Shown: positions 27,854-36,261 of the stretch, one piece after another | Position numbering within the stretch: the first letter of the stretch is position 1 | Layout: every line of letters starts with the position of its first letter | DNA from: Burkholderia singularis | GTDB taxonomy: Bacteria > Pseudomonadota > Gammaproteobacteria > Burkholderiales > Burkholderiaceae | Direction of reading: 5' to 3' | Assembly (NCBI RefSeq): GCF_900176645.1 | Contig: NZ_FXAN01000038.1 | Location: forward strand, 1 to 64,000 | DNA: 64,000 nt | Made by a program: the position numbers and the translations under genes | Notes under the pieces: generated by a model | The model's database searches: none | Seen by the model: the letters and a program-made list of their open reading frames with translations, nothing else | Told to the model about the DNA's origin: nothing

Positions 27854-28396
27854 TCACTGCCGCACCGGCTTTTTCGCGAGCTTGCGTTGCAGCGTGCGCC
27901 GATGCATGTTGAGCGCACGCGCGGTCGCCGAAATGTTGTTGCCGTTCTCCGCGAGCACGCGCTGAATGTGCTCCCATTCGAGCCGATCGACCGATAGCAC
28001 GACCGGATTCTCGATCGCCTCCTCGGCTTGCAGTTCGCTCGCGTTCGTCTGCAGCGCGGCGAGAATCGATTCGACGTTCGCGGGCTTCGCAAGATAATTA
28101 TCCGCGCCGTCCTTCACCGCCTGCACCGCGGTTGCGATGCTCGCGTAGCCCGTCAGCACGAGAATCCGCGCGTCCGGCTGCAAATCGCACAACGGGGCGA
28201 TCAAGCTCAGTCCCGAATCGTCACCGAGATGCAGATCGACGGTGATGAATTGGAATTTCTCCGCGCTGGCGAGCTTGAGCGCATCGTCCTTGCCGTGCGC
28301 CTGCCGCACCGTGTAGCCGCGGCGCTCGAGGCCGCGCGCGAGCGTGCCGGCGAATACTTCGTTATCGTCGATCACGAGAAAATTCTTGTCGCTCAT
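27854..28396 (-). CDS. regA: RegA/PrrA/RoxR-family redox response regulator
   Basis: A 180-residue two-component response regulator: receiver domain with phosphoacceptor Asp at about residue 54 (ITVDLHLGDDSG), then a Fis-type DNA-binding helix-turn-helix (NNISATARALNMHRRTLQRKL) at the C-terminus. Length and the ARALNMHRRTLQRKL helix are those of RegA/PrrA/ActR. The ATG at 28396 is preferred because GGAG lies eight bases upstream; the ATG at 28402 is too close. It follows the cognate RegB-type kinase by about 84 bases. In other proteobacteria this pair controls respiration and electron-acceptor use; the same is inferred here. Confidence 0.88.
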   Translation of the reverse strand: MSDKNFLVIDDNEVFAGTLARGLERRGYTVRQAHGKDDALKLASAEKFQFITVDLHLGDDSGLSLIAPLCDLQPDARILVLTGYASIATAVQAVKDGADNYLAKPANVESILAALQTNASELQAEEAIENPVVLSVDRLEWEHIQRVLAENGNNISATARALNMHRRTLQRKLAKKPVRQ

Positions 28397-28480
28397 TGAC
28401 ATTGCTCCATCTTTCCACCGGTTTGCGTTCATCATTCGGCCCGCACGCCAGGCGGCCCGCGCCATTGGGCTCGTGCGTGC

Positions 28481-29821
28481 TCAAGCTGCATCCGTGCCCA
28501 AGCTGCCGCCGCTCTCGCGCTCGACGGGCACGCGCAGGATCGCCCGCGTGCCGCGCCCGGAGGCGGCCTCCGCCGAACGCCCCGGCGTCGCGCCCGCCGC
28601 ACGCGGCTTCGCATCGGCAAGTTCGATCGAGCCGCCCAGGCGCGCCGCGGCGCTAAACGCAAGGTACAGGCCGACGCCATGACCGCCTTGCGTGCTGTCG
28701 ACCGGCATCGAGCCGAGCGCATCGCGCAGCGCGGCCGGAATGCCTGCGCCGTTGTCGCACACCTCGAATACGATTTCGTCGCGCGCGCCGTCGTGCACGG
28801 TCGCCGCCGCCAGCGTAACGCGATCGCGGCTCGCGCGGGCGGCATTGTCGAGCAGGATAGTCAGGATCTGGCCAACCGCGACCGTGTCGTCGAGCACGAC
28901 GCCGCGCGGCTGCGGCCCGAGCTGCTCGAACCTCACGTGCGGATGGCGCAGCCGCCAATGCTCGACGAACGTGCCGAGCCACGCGGCAACCGACTGGCGG
29001 TTCGGCCGCTCGGATGCTCGGCTGCGCAGCCGAGCGAGCGCCGACGTGCACTGCGACATCTGCTCTTCGAGCACCTTCAGATCGGCGTCGTAGCGCGCAA
29101 GACCGGGATCGGTGCGGGCGGCCTCGCGCAATTCCTCGGTCAGCATCGCGATCGTCGACAGCGGCGTGCCCATCTCATGCGCGACGGTCGCCGCCTGCAC
29201 GCCGAGCGCGACCGCCCGCTCGTCGTGCAAGAGTGCCTGCTGCGCCTCGCCGAGCGCCGCGTCACGTTGCCGCAGCGCGCTCGACATGCGCGCGACGAAC
29301 CATGCGATGAGCCCGACGCTCACCATGAAGTTCACCCACATGCCCGCGCGAAAGTAGTCGAACAGATTTGCCGGATTGTCCAGATTGAGCGGCACCGAAT
29401 CGAAGCCGAGCGCCAGATAGCATGCGACCGCGAACGCGGCGAGCCAGATCATCAAATGCCAGGGCAGCACCGCGGCCGCGATCGCGAGCGACGGCAAATA
29501 CAGCGACACGAAAGGATTGGTGGTCCCGCCCGACAGGAACAACAGCGCCGACAACGCACCCAAGTCGACCCAGAGCTGGCCGAGCAGTTCGAAATTGGTC
29601 TCTGGGCGCGCACGCAATACGCGCACCCAGGTCAGCGCATTGAAGACGATCTCCAGCGCGATCACCATCAGCATCGCGGGAAGCGGCAGATGCACGCCGA
29701 AATAAGTCTGAACGACGGCAATCGTGACGAGTTGACCGATGATTGCGAGATTGCGCAGCCAGAACAGATGGCTCAGGTTGACGCGGCCGCTGGCGGTGGT
29801 GGTCGTGATTCTTCGTTGCAT
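28481..29821 (-). CDS. regB: RegB/PrrB/RoxS-family redox sensor kinase
   Basis: A 446-residue membrane histidine kinase with about six hydrophobic helices in residues 20-175. The ubiquinone-binding heptapeptide GGTTNPF (consensus GGxxNPF of RegB proteins) is at residues 98-104. The phosphorylated His is at 215 in VAHEMGTPL, and Cys258 (EEQMSQCTSAL) sits where the redox-active Cys of RegB lies, about 43 residues after the His. ATP-binding boxes are DNAARASRD, DNGAGIP and GGHGVGLYLA. Start is the ATG at 29821 (MQRRITTTTASGR); the long upstream frame overlaps another gene. It lies between a CWC-type gene and regA. Confidence 0.9.
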   Translation of the reverse strand: MQRRITTTTASGRVNLSHLFWLRNLAIIGQLVTIAVVQTYFGVHLPLPAMLMVIALEIVFNALTWVRVLRARPETNFELLGQLWVDLGALSALLFLSGGTTNPFVSLYLPSLAIAAAVLPWHLMIWLAAFAVACYLALGFDSVPLNLDNPANLFDYFRAGMWVNFMVSVGLIAWFVARMSSALRQRDAALGEAQQALLHDERAVALGVQAATVAHEMGTPLSTIAMLTEELREAARTDPGLARYDADLKVLEEQMSQCTSALARLRSRASERPNRQSVAAWLGTFVEHWRLRHPHVRFEQLGPQPRGVVLDDTVAVGQILTILLDNAARASRDRVTLAAATVHDGARDEIVFEVCDNGAGIPAALRDALGSMPVDSTQGGHGVGLYLAFSAAARLGGSIELADAKPRAAGATPGRSAEAASGRGTRAILRVPVERESGGSLGTDAA

Positions 29822-29841
29822 CCGCGCAGTGTAACCGCCGC

Positions 29842-30075
29842 TCAGCCTTCGCGTGTTGCGCCAACGCCCGACGACACGCGCGGCGCGAGCCGATCGGCAA
29901 GGCATTGCGGGCATAGACAGCGCCCGCCCGTCGCGGGCTGAGCGCCGGGCGGCAGCGCCGGCATCGACGCGCACCAGCAGGCAAACGGCTGCATGCGCGC
30001 GCCGCAGTCGAACGCGCTGCCGCAGTGCGGGCAGCGCTTGCTGACAAGATCGGATGAAGCGGCTGGCTTGGTCAT
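29842..30075 (-). CDS. Cysteine-rich CWC family protein
   Basis: A 77-residue protein with the pattern CPHCGSAFDCGA, CWC, and CLCPQCL, matching the Cys_rich_CWC family. Eight cysteines are arranged like a zinc or iron-sulfur ribbon. Function unknown. It ends 20 bases before the regB start on the same strand, so a CWC-regB-regA transcript is likely and a redox or metal role is possible (inference). The start ATG at 30075 has no strong ribosome site. Confidence 0.82.
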   Translation of the reverse strand: MTKPAASSDLVSKRCPHCGSAFDCGARMQPFACWCASMPALPPGAQPATGGRCLCPQCLADRLAPRVSSGVGATREG

Positions 30076-30438
30076 CGCTAAACGGGCATCGGTCGGTCAG
30101 GCAAAAAGTGGAATAAAAAAACACGGCGAGACGCCGGCAAAATCAGCGGCAAACGCGGCGGCGGCCGGCCACGCCGAACGCCGGATACGCTCCGCCCGAT
30201 GCCGCCGCCGGACCGCGTAAGCGCCACGTCATTCCCAAGCATAAGCGCCGCACACGGAAAATGCATGTGCGCCGCCTCGAAAAAACCGTTCGCGCACCGT
30301 TATCCACGCCCTCCGGCCACACGCGGGCCACCTCGGCCGAACGGCCAAAAACCGCATGTTGCACTGCGACATTCCTGTACAATTCGGCCTGTTTCGACTG
30401 CCTGCCGTTTCAACCGCTTCGCACCCAGAGTCGCCGCC
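30076..30438. other. Divergent intergenic region, 363 bases
   Basis: Separates the CWC-regB-regA unit (minus) from argB (plus). TACAAT at 30378-30383 is a reasonable -10 for argB, without a clear -35. The part next to the CWC gene has an A-rich stretch (30108-30122). No gene or named operator is recognised. Confidence 0.35.
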
Positions 30439-31338
30439 ATGTCCGATCCCCTCGATCTGTCGCAGATCTCGCCCACGCTGAAAGCCGAAATCCTCGCCGA
30501 AGCCCTGCCGTACATCCGCCGCTATCACGGCAAAACCGTGGTCATCAAATACGGCGGCAACGCCATGACGGAAGAGCGGCTCAAACAAGGCTTCGCGCGC
30601 GATGTGATCCTGCTGAAGCTCGTCGGCATCAATCCCGTCATCGTGCACGGCGGCGGCCCGCAAATCGACCATGCGCTGCGCAAGATCGGCAAGCAGGGCA
30701 CGTTCATCCAAGGCATGCGCGTGACCGACGAGGAGACGATGGAAGTCGTCGAATGGGTGCTCGGCGGCGAGGTGCAGCAGGACATCGTGATGCTGATCAA
30801 TCACTTCGGCGGCCACGCGGTCGGCCTGACGGGCAAGGACGGCGGCCTGATCCACGCGCGCAAGCTGCTGATGCCGGATCGCGACAACCCCGGTCAATAC
30901 GTCGACATCGGCCAGGTCGGCGAAGTCGAGGCGATCAATCCGGCCGTCGTGAAGGCGCTGCAGGACGACGCGTTCATCCCCGTGATCTCGCCGATCGGCT
31001 TCGACGAGGAAGGCCTGTCGTACAACATCAACGCCGATCTCGTCGCGGGCAAGCTCGCGACCGTGCTGAACGCCGAGAAGCTCGTGATGATGACGAACAT
31101 CCCCGGCGTCATGGACAAGCAGGGCAAGCTGCTCACCGATCTGTCCGCGCGCGAGATCGACGCGCTCTTCGAAGACGGCACGATCTCGGGCGGGATGCTG
31201 CCGAAGATCTCGTCAGCGCTCGACGCGGCGAAGAGCGGCGTGAAATCGGTCCATATCGTCGACGGCCGGATCGAGCATTCGGTGCTGCTCGAAATCCTGA
31301 CGGAACAGCCGTTCGGCACGATGATCCGCTCGCATTGA
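30439..31338 (+). CDS. argB: Acetylglutamate kinase ArgB
   Basis: Second step of arginine synthesis, phosphorylating N-acetylglutamate. 299 residues. It shows the glycine-rich substrate loop [27 protein letters not shown] and the C-terminal ATP-site block [18 protein letters not shown], all typical of the amino-acid kinase family. The ATG at 30439 gives the family N-terminus; the ribosome site is weak. The stop overlaps the likely TTG start of the next gene, indicating translational coupling. Confidence 0.97.
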   Translation: MSDPLDLSQISPTLKAEILAEALPYIRRYHGKTVVIKYGGNAMTEERLKQGFARDVILLKLVGINPVIVHGGGPQIDHALRKIGKQGTFIQGMRVTDEETMEVVEWVLGGEVQQDIVMLINHFGGHAVGLTGKDGGLIHARKLLMPDRDNPGQYVDIGQVGEVEAINPAVVKALQDDAFIPVISPIGFDEEGLSYNINADLVAGKLATVLNAEKLVMMTNIPGVMDKQGKLLTDLSAREIDALFEDGTISGGMLPKISSALDAAKSGVKSVHIVDGRIEHSVLLEILTEQPFGTMIRSH

Positions 31339-32156
31339 ACGCGCGCCGCAAGCCTGCTCACGACACGCCGCTGCCGGCCGGCGGCCTACAGGCTGCCGGC
31401 CGGCAGCGGCCGTCCGAGCGTCGCTCGCGACGCATCCGGCCGCTCGCGGGCGGCCCGGTGTGGCTGTTCGATCTCGACAACACGCTGCACCATGCGACGC
31501 ACGCGATCTTCCCGGCGATCAACCGGGCGATGACGCAATATCTGGTCGACGCGCTGCAAATCGAGCATGCGCGCGCCGACCATCTGCGCAAGCATTACAC
31601 GCACCGCTACGGCGCGGTGCTGATCGGCCTGGCCCGCCACCATCCGATCGATCTGACCGATTTTTTGCAAGCCGTCCACACGTTCGCCGATCTGCCGGCG
31701 ATGGTGCGCGCCGAGCGCGGGCTCGCCCGGCTCGTCGCCGGGCTGCCCGGCCGCAAGATCGTGCTGACGAACGCACCCGAAACCTATGCGCGCGACGTGC
31801 TGCGCGAGCTGCGCATCGAACGGCTGTTCGAGCGCGTGATCGCGATCGAGCAAATGCGCGATCGCCGTGGCTGGCGCGCGAAACCGGACGCGGCCATGCT
31901 GCGCCGCGCGCTGCGCGACGCGCGCGCGCGCCTGTCGGACGCCATCCTCGTCGAGGACACGCGCGGCCACCTGAAACGCTACAAGCGGCTCGGCATCGGC
32001 ACGGTCTGGATCACCGGACATCTGCCCGGGCACTTACCGCGCCACGGCCGGCCGCACTATATCGACCGTCGCATTGGTTCGCTAAAATCGCTGAGACTGG
32101 GCTCTCGATCGGGGCGACAAAAATGCAGCCGACTCACCCGCAAGATCCGGCAGTAA
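31335..32156 (+). CDS. HAD-superfamily pyrimidine 5'-nucleotidase
   Basis: A haloacid-dehalogenase-type phosphatase of the YjjG/SDT1-like pyrimidine 5'-nucleotidase group. Motif I is [14 protein letters not shown], motif [16 protein letters not shown], motif III the Lys in [11 protein letters not shown], and motif [15 protein letters not shown]. The first in-frame start is TTG at 31335, overlapping the argB stop, giving 273 residues with a basic 40-residue lead; GTG at 31458 would start right at the domain (MWLFDLDNT). The lead looks unlike a domain, so the true start is uncertain. The 3' end overlaps slmA by 34 bases. Confidence 0.85.
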   Translation: MNARRKPAHDTPLPAGGLQAAGRQRPSERRSRRIRPLAGGPVWLFDLDNTLHHATHAIFPAINRAMTQYLVDALQIEHARADHLRKHYTHRYGAVLIGLARHHPIDLTDFLQAVHTFADLPAMVRAERGLARLVAGLPGRKIVLTNAPETYARDVLRELRIERLFERVIAIEQMRDRRGWRAKPDAAMLRRALRDARARLSDAILVEDTRGHLKRYKRLGIGTVWITGHLPGHLPRHGRPHYIDRRIGSLKSLRLGSRSGRQKCSRLTRKIRQ

Positions 32157-32821
32157 CCGCAACGGCCGACGGCGAACACCCCGCGGCTTACCGCCCGCGC
32201 GCACGTCCGAAGCCGGGCGAGCGCCGCATCCATATCCTGCAGACGCTCGCGTCGATGCTCGAAGCGCCGAAGCGCGAAAAAATCACGACCGCCGCGCTCG
32301 CCGCACGCCTCGACGTCTCGGAGGCCGCGCTTTACCGCCATTTCTCGAGCAAGGCGCAGATGTTCGAAGCGCTGATCGCCTTCATCGAGGAAACATTCTT
32401 CGGGCTCATCAACCAGATCGCCGCGAACGAGCCGAACGGCGTGCTGCAGGCGCGCTCGATCGCGCTGATGCTGCTCAATTTCGCGGCGAAAAACCCCGGA
32501 ATGACGCGCGTGCTGACGGGCGAGGCGCTCATCGGCGAGGACGAGCGCCTCGCCGAACGGATCGACCAAATGCTCGAGCGCATCGAGGCATCGGTCAAGC
32601 AAACCCTGCGCGTCGCGCTCGCCGAAGCCCGCACCGGCAGCGCCGCTCCCGCCACACACGCCGGCCATGCGTTGCCGCTGCCCGACGGCTACGACCCGGC
32701 GCTGCGTGCGAGCCTGCTGATCAGTTACGTGCTCGGCCGCTGGCATCGCTATGCGAAAAGCGGTTTCACGAAGGCGCCCGCCGAGCATGCCGACGCGCAA
32801 TTGCAGCTCATTTTGCAGTAG
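32123..32821 (+). CDS. slmA: Nucleoid occlusion factor SlmA
   Basis: A TetR-like DNA-binding protein that blocks FtsZ ring assembly over the nucleoid; 232 residues (E. coli 198). After a 30-residue Pro/Arg-rich lead comes the helix-turn-helix region KITTAALAARLDVSEAALYRHF, then SKAQMFEALIAFIEETFF and the family core. The argB-nucleotidase-slmA order echoes the dut/slmA/pyrE neighbourhoods of other proteobacteria only partly. The ATG at 32123 overlaps the upstream gene by 34 bases, so the genes are likely co-transcribed. Confidence 0.92.
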   Translation: MQPTHPQDPAVTATADGEHPAAYRPRARPKPGERRIHILQTLASMLEAPKREKITTAALAARLDVSEAALYRHFSSKAQMFEALIAFIEETFFGLINQIAANEPNGVLQARSIALMLLNFAAKNPGMTRVLTGEALIGEDERLAERIDQMLERIEASVKQTLRVALAEARTGSAAPATHAGHALPLPDGYDPALRASLLISYVLGRWHRYAKSGFTKAPAEHADAQLQLILQ

Positions 32822-33012
32822 CGGCAACGTGCGCGGCGGTGCACGCGCGTCACGCCTTTGTCATCCGGCAAATCCGGTCGCGCGGCGCCGAAGCGCGCAA
32901 CGGGCCGGCAGCGGCACGCACGCCAGGCGCTCAGCCGAGCATTGCCGCCGCCTTTTTCCGTTATACTTGCGCGACTTGTCGTCGCCGCGCTTCTTGCAGC
33001 GACGCCCGGAAA

Positions 33013-33102
33013 GCGCGCCGATTTGCTGACTCGATTGCGGGCGCGCGAACCGGCAGAGGCTTTGCCTCCCGCCAGTTCACTATAAATGCGGCTAAAGAGG
33101 TC
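33013..33102 (+). promoter_or_regulatory. SAM-II-like riboswitch in the metX leader
   Basis: P1 is GCGCGCC (33013-33019) with GGCGCGC (33040-33046), 7 bp perfect. The 20-base loop begins GATTTG and ends ATTGCG, matching the SAM-II L1 pattern GAUUU...UUGC. An inserted hairpin follows: GAAC/GTTC at 33047-33050/33075-33078 outside, GGC/GCC inside, and GAGGC-TTT-GCCTC-type tip. After it comes ATAAATGCGGCTAAAGAGG (33082-33100), almost the same as the L3/P2 strand of the crystallised SAM-II RNA as I recall it. Pseudoknot pairs: GACTC (33028-33032) with GAGGTC (33097-33102, one bulged G) and GCG (33037-33039) with TGC (33087-33089). The position before metX, a classic SAM-II target, supports the call. 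Hand fold only. Confidence 0.8.
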
Positions 33103-33152
33103 GTCAGCCGCGCTCCCTAGCCTCTCGCGCATGCCGGACACCGTTTAGCCGC
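33088..33152 (+). promoter_or_regulatory. Alternative pairings after the metX SAM-II core
   Basis: GCGGCTAAA (33088-33096), which contains the SAM-II core GCTAAA, can instead pair with AGCCGC (33106-33111) as a short hairpin or with TTTAGCCGC (33144-33152) over nine perfect bases. The second partner ends 20 bases before the metX ATG. Mutually exclusive folds that use the ligand-binding strand are what an expression platform needs. The direction of control is not evident from sequence. Confidence 0.5.
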
Positions 33153-33172
33153 CCAGTCATCAGGCGCAAAGA

Positions 33173-34318
33173 ATGGAATCGATCGGCATCGTCACGCCAC
33201 AAACCCTGCATTTCGCCGAACCGCTGCGCTTGCAAAGCGGCAACGTGCTCGGCAACTATCAGCTCGTGGTCGAAACCTACGGCACGCTCAATGCCGCACG
33301 CTCGAACGCGGTGCTCGTCTGCCATGCGCTCAACGCGTCGCACCATGTCGCGGGCGCCTACGCGGACGATCCGCGCAACATCGGCTGGTGGGACAACATG
33401 GTCGGGCCGGGCAAGCCGCTCGACACGAACCGCTTCTTCGTGATCGGCGTGAACAATCTCGGCTCGTGCTTCGGCTCCACTGGCCCGATGAGCATCGATC
33501 CGGCAACGGGCGCGCCATACGGCGCGCGCTTTCCGGTCGTCACGGTCGAGGACTGGGTGCATGCGCAAGCGCGCGTCGCCGATGCGTTCGGCATCGAACG
33601 CTTCGCCGCGGTGATGGGCGGCAGCCTCGGCGGCATGCAGGCGCTCGCGTGGAGCCTGCTGTATCCGGAGCGCGTCGCGCACTGCATCGATATCGCGTCG
33701 ACGCCGAAGCTGTCCGCGCAGAACATCGCGTTCAACGAAGTCGCGCGCTCGTCGATCCTGTCGGACCCCGATTTCCACGGCGGCGATTACTACGCGCACG
33801 GCGTGAAGCCGAAGCGCGGCCTGCGCGTCGCGCGGATGATCGGCCACATCACCTATCTGTCCGACGACGACATGGCCGAAAAATTCGGCCGCGCGCTGCG
33901 CCGCGCGGACGGCGCGCTCGATGCGTACAACTTCAATTTCGACGTCGAGTTCGAGGTGGAATCGTACCTGCGCTATCAGGGCGACAAATTCGCCGACTAC
34001 TTCGATGCAAATACGTATCTGCTGATCACGCGCGCGCTCGATTACTTCGATCCGGCCAAGGCGTTCGGCGGCGATCTGACTGCGGCGCTCGCACATACGA
34101 CGGCGAAATATCTCGTCGTCAGCTTCACGACCGACTGGCGCTTCGCACCCGAGCGCTCGCGCGAAATCGTCAAGGCGCTGCTCGACAACCGCCGGCAGGT
34201 GTCCTACGCGGAGATCGACGCGCCGCACGGTCACGACGCGTTCCTGCTCGACGACGCGCGCTATCACAACCTGATGCGCGCCTATTACGAACGCATTGCC
34301 GACGAGGTGGGCGCATGA
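33173..34318 (+). CDS. metX: Homoserine O-acyltransferase MetX
   Basis: An alpha/beta-hydrolase enzyme activating homoserine for methionine synthesis. 381 residues. Nucleophile Ser151 is in [10 protein letters not shown], with the Asp in TTDWRFAP (about 320) and His in APHGHDAFL (about 353). Early motifs are CHALNASHH and [12 protein letters not shown]. Family members use acetyl- or succinyl-CoA; betaproteobacterial MetX is often a succinyltransferase, which sequence reading alone cannot decide. It overlaps metW by ATGA, the usual metXW pair, and lies behind a SAM-II-like leader. Confidence 0.96.
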   Translation: MESIGIVTPQTLHFAEPLRLQSGNVLGNYQLVVETYGTLNAARSNAVLVCHALNASHHVAGAYADDPRNIGWWDNMVGPGKPLDTNRFFVIGVNNLGSCFGSTGPMSIDPATGAPYGARFPVVTVEDWVHAQARVADAFGIERFAAVMGGSLGGMQALAWSLLYPERVAHCIDIASTPKLSAQNIAFNEVARSSILSDPDFHGGDYYAHGVKPKRGLRVARMIGHITYLSDDDMAEKFGRALRRADGALDAYNFNFDVEFEVESYLRYQGDKFADYFDANTYLLITRALDYFDPAKAFGGDLTAALAHTTAKYLVVSFTTDWRFAPERSREIVKALLDNRRQVSYAEIDAPHGHDAFLLDDARYHNLMRAYYERIADEVGA

Positions 34319-34929
34319 ATCAACAAGCATTGAATACGCTGTCCGCGCGGCCGGACTTTCGCACGATCGCGCGCTGGGTCGAGCCGCGCGCGAGCGTGCT
34401 CGATCTCGGCTGCGGCGACGGATCGCTGCTGTCGCTGCTGACCGAGGAGCTGGAGGTGTCGGGCTACGGCGTCGAAATCAACGACGCGGGCGTGCTGGCG
34501 TCGATGAAAAACGGCATCAACGTGATCCAGCAGAACCTCGAGGATGGGCTGCGTCTGTTCGGAGACCATAGTTTCGATTTCGCGATCCTGTCGCAGACGC
34601 TGCAAACGATCCATCAAACGGCCGCGATCCTGCGCGAAACGGCGCGGGTCGGGCGCGAATGCATCGTGTCGTTTCCGAACTTCGGCTATTGGGCGCACCG
34701 GCTGTCGGTGTTGCGCGGACGCATGCCGGTGTCGAAATCGCTGCCTTATCAATGGCATAACACGCCGAACGTGCGGGTGCTCACCATCAAGGATTTCGAA
34801 GCGCTCGCGCCGGAGGTCGGCGTCGAGATTCTCGATCGCGCGGTGCTGCACGAAGGGCAGCCGATTCGGTGGGGAGTGAACTGGCGTGGTAGTCTTGCAG
34901 TCTACCGCGTCAAGCGGATACAACCCTAG
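34315..34929 (+). CDS. metW: Methionine biosynthesis protein MetW
   Basis: A 204-residue class I methyltransferase-fold protein that partners MetX in proteobacteria and is needed for full homoserine acyltransferase activity. It shows the SAM-site-like [15 protein letters not shown] (residues about 28-42) and the conserved [19 protein letters not shown]. Its ATG lies within the metX stop (ATGA at 34315-34318), so the two are translationally coupled and share the SAM-II-like control. Confidence 0.95.
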   Translation: MNQQALNTLSARPDFRTIARWVEPRASVLDLGCGDGSLLSLLTEELEVSGYGVEINDAGVLASMKNGINVIQQNLEDGLRLFGDHSFDFAILSQTLQTIHQTAAILRETARVGRECIVSFPNFGYWAHRLSVLRGRMPVSKSLPYQWHNTPNVRVLTIKDFEALAPEVGVEILDRAVLHEGQPIRWGVNWRGSLAVYRVKRIQP

Positions 34930-34950
34930 TTCGACCATCTTTGTAGCTCG

Positions 34951-36261
34951 ATGACCAAGCCGCCGCACGACGCGCCCGCCCTCAACGCCCATGAGGACCA
35001 CCCGGGCTGGCGCGCCTATCTGAACACACACATGCTGATTTGCGTCTTTCTCGGCTTCACGTCGGGATTGCCGCTTTTCACGCTCGTCTATCTCGTGCAG
35101 GCGTGGCTGCGCTCGGAAGGCGTGAACCTGAAGGAAATCGGCCTCTTCGCGCTCATTCAGTTCCCCTACACATGGAAATTCCTGTGGGCGCCGCTGATGG
35201 ACCGCTTCATTCCGCGCCTGCCGGGCTGGCGCCCGGGGCGGCGGCGCGGCTGGATGCTGGTCACGCAATTGCTGGTCGCGCTCGCGATCGCGGCGCTCGG
35301 CTTCGTGTCGCCGCGCGATTCAATCTGGACGGTGGCCGCGCTGACGACGCTCGTCGCATTCTTCGGCGCGAGCGCCGACATCGTGATCGACGCCTATCGC
35401 CGCGAGTTGCTGCGCGACACCGAGCAGGGCCTCGGCAACGCGGTGCACGTGAACGCATACAAGATCGCCGCGCTGGTGCCGGGCTCGTTGTCGCTGATCC
35501 TGTCCGACCACCTGCCGTGGAATGTCGTGTTCGCGATCACCGGCGCATTCATGCTGCCCGGCATCCTGATGACGCTCGTCGTGCGCGAGCCCGAAGTCCG
35601 CGGCACGCCGCCGAAAAGTTTGACGGATGCGGTGATCCTGCCGTTTCGCGAATTCATCAGCCGGGACGGCTGGCGCGGCGCGCTCCTCGTGCTCGGATTC
35701 ATCTTCCTCTACAAGCTCGGCGACACGATGGCAACCACGCTGTCGACTTCGTTCTTCCTCGACCTCGGCTTCAATAAGACGCAAATCGGCGTGATCGCGA
35801 AAACCACCGCGCTGTGGGCAAGCCTCGCGGGCGGCATTATCGGCGGCATCTGGCTCGTGAAGATCGGCATCGCGCGCGGGCTGTGGATCTTCGGCATCGT
35901 GCAGCTCGTCTCGACGCTCGGCTTCGCGTGGCTCGCAAAGGCGGGTCCGCAGCCTGCGCTGATGGCGCTCATTTATGGCTTCGAGACGTTCTCGACGGGC
36001 CTCACGCTCGCCGCGTTCACCGCCTACATCGCAAGCACCACCGATCCGCGCTATACGGCAACGCAGTTCGCGCTGTTCACGAGTCTCGCGTCGGTGCCGC
36101 GCACGCTGGCATCGGCATCGAGCGGCTTCATCGTGTCGCAGATCGGCTGGTTCGACTACTTTCTCGTTTGCACCGCGCTCGGCATTCCCGGCATGCTGCT
36201 GCTCTTCAAAATCGCACCGTGGGGCAACGCCACCCGCGACGAGGCCGCCCGTGCCGGCTAG
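34951..36261 (+). CDS. ampG: AmpG-family muropeptide MFS transporter
   Basis: A 436-residue inner-membrane permease with about 12 helices that imports anhydro-muropeptides for cell-wall recycling. The first helices read LICVFLGFTSGLPLFTLVYLVQAWL, typical of AmpG, with SADIVIDAYRREL in the central loop and KLGDTMATTLSTSFFLDLGF in helix 7. In many Gram-negatives it influences AmpC induction. It starts 21 bases after metW and its stop overlaps the GTG start of the M48 protease gene, so all may be read together. Confidence 0.9.
   Translation: MTKPPHDAPALNAHEDHPGWRAYLNTHMLICVFLGFTSGLPLFTLVYLVQAWLRSEGVNLKEIGLFALIQFPYTWKFLWAPLMDRFIPRLPGWRPGRRRGWMLVTQLLVALAIAALGFVSPRDSIWTVAALTTLVAFFGASADIVIDAYRRELLRDTEQGLGNAVHVNAYKIAALVPGSLSLILSDHLPWNVVFAITGAFMLPGILMTLVVREPEVRGTPPKSLTDAVILPFREFISRDGWRGALLVLGFIFLYKLGDTMATTLSTSFFLDLGFNKTQIGVIAKTTALWASLAGGIIGGIWLVKIGIARGLWIFGIVQLVSTLGFAWLAKAGPQPALMALIYGFETFSTGLTLAAFTAYIASTTDPRYTATQFALFTSLASVPRTLASASSGFIVSQIGWFDYFLVCTALGIPGMLLLFKIAPWGNATRDEAARAG

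Larger units (their letters stand above)
32822..33172 (+). other. Intergenic region carrying the metX leader
   Basis: The 351 bases between slmA and metX. TATACT at 32962-32967 is the best -10 candidate, with TTGCCG (32942) as a poorly spaced -35. Downstream lies the SAM-II-like element (33013-33102), then about 70 bases to the metX ATG with AGG at 33162-33164 as a weak ribosome site. No gene is seen. Confidence 0.55.

Noticed and set aside
28481-30124. Longer 547-residue start for the RegB-type kinase
   Set aside because: The extra N-terminus runs through the CWC gene in another frame and has no membrane or family character; the ATG at 29821 gives the normal start.
33081-33086. TATAAA as the metX -10 promoter element
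   Set aside because: It has no suitable -35, and the sequence is part of the conserved strand of the SAM-II-like element, which must be transcribed. TATACT at 32962-32967 is more consistent.
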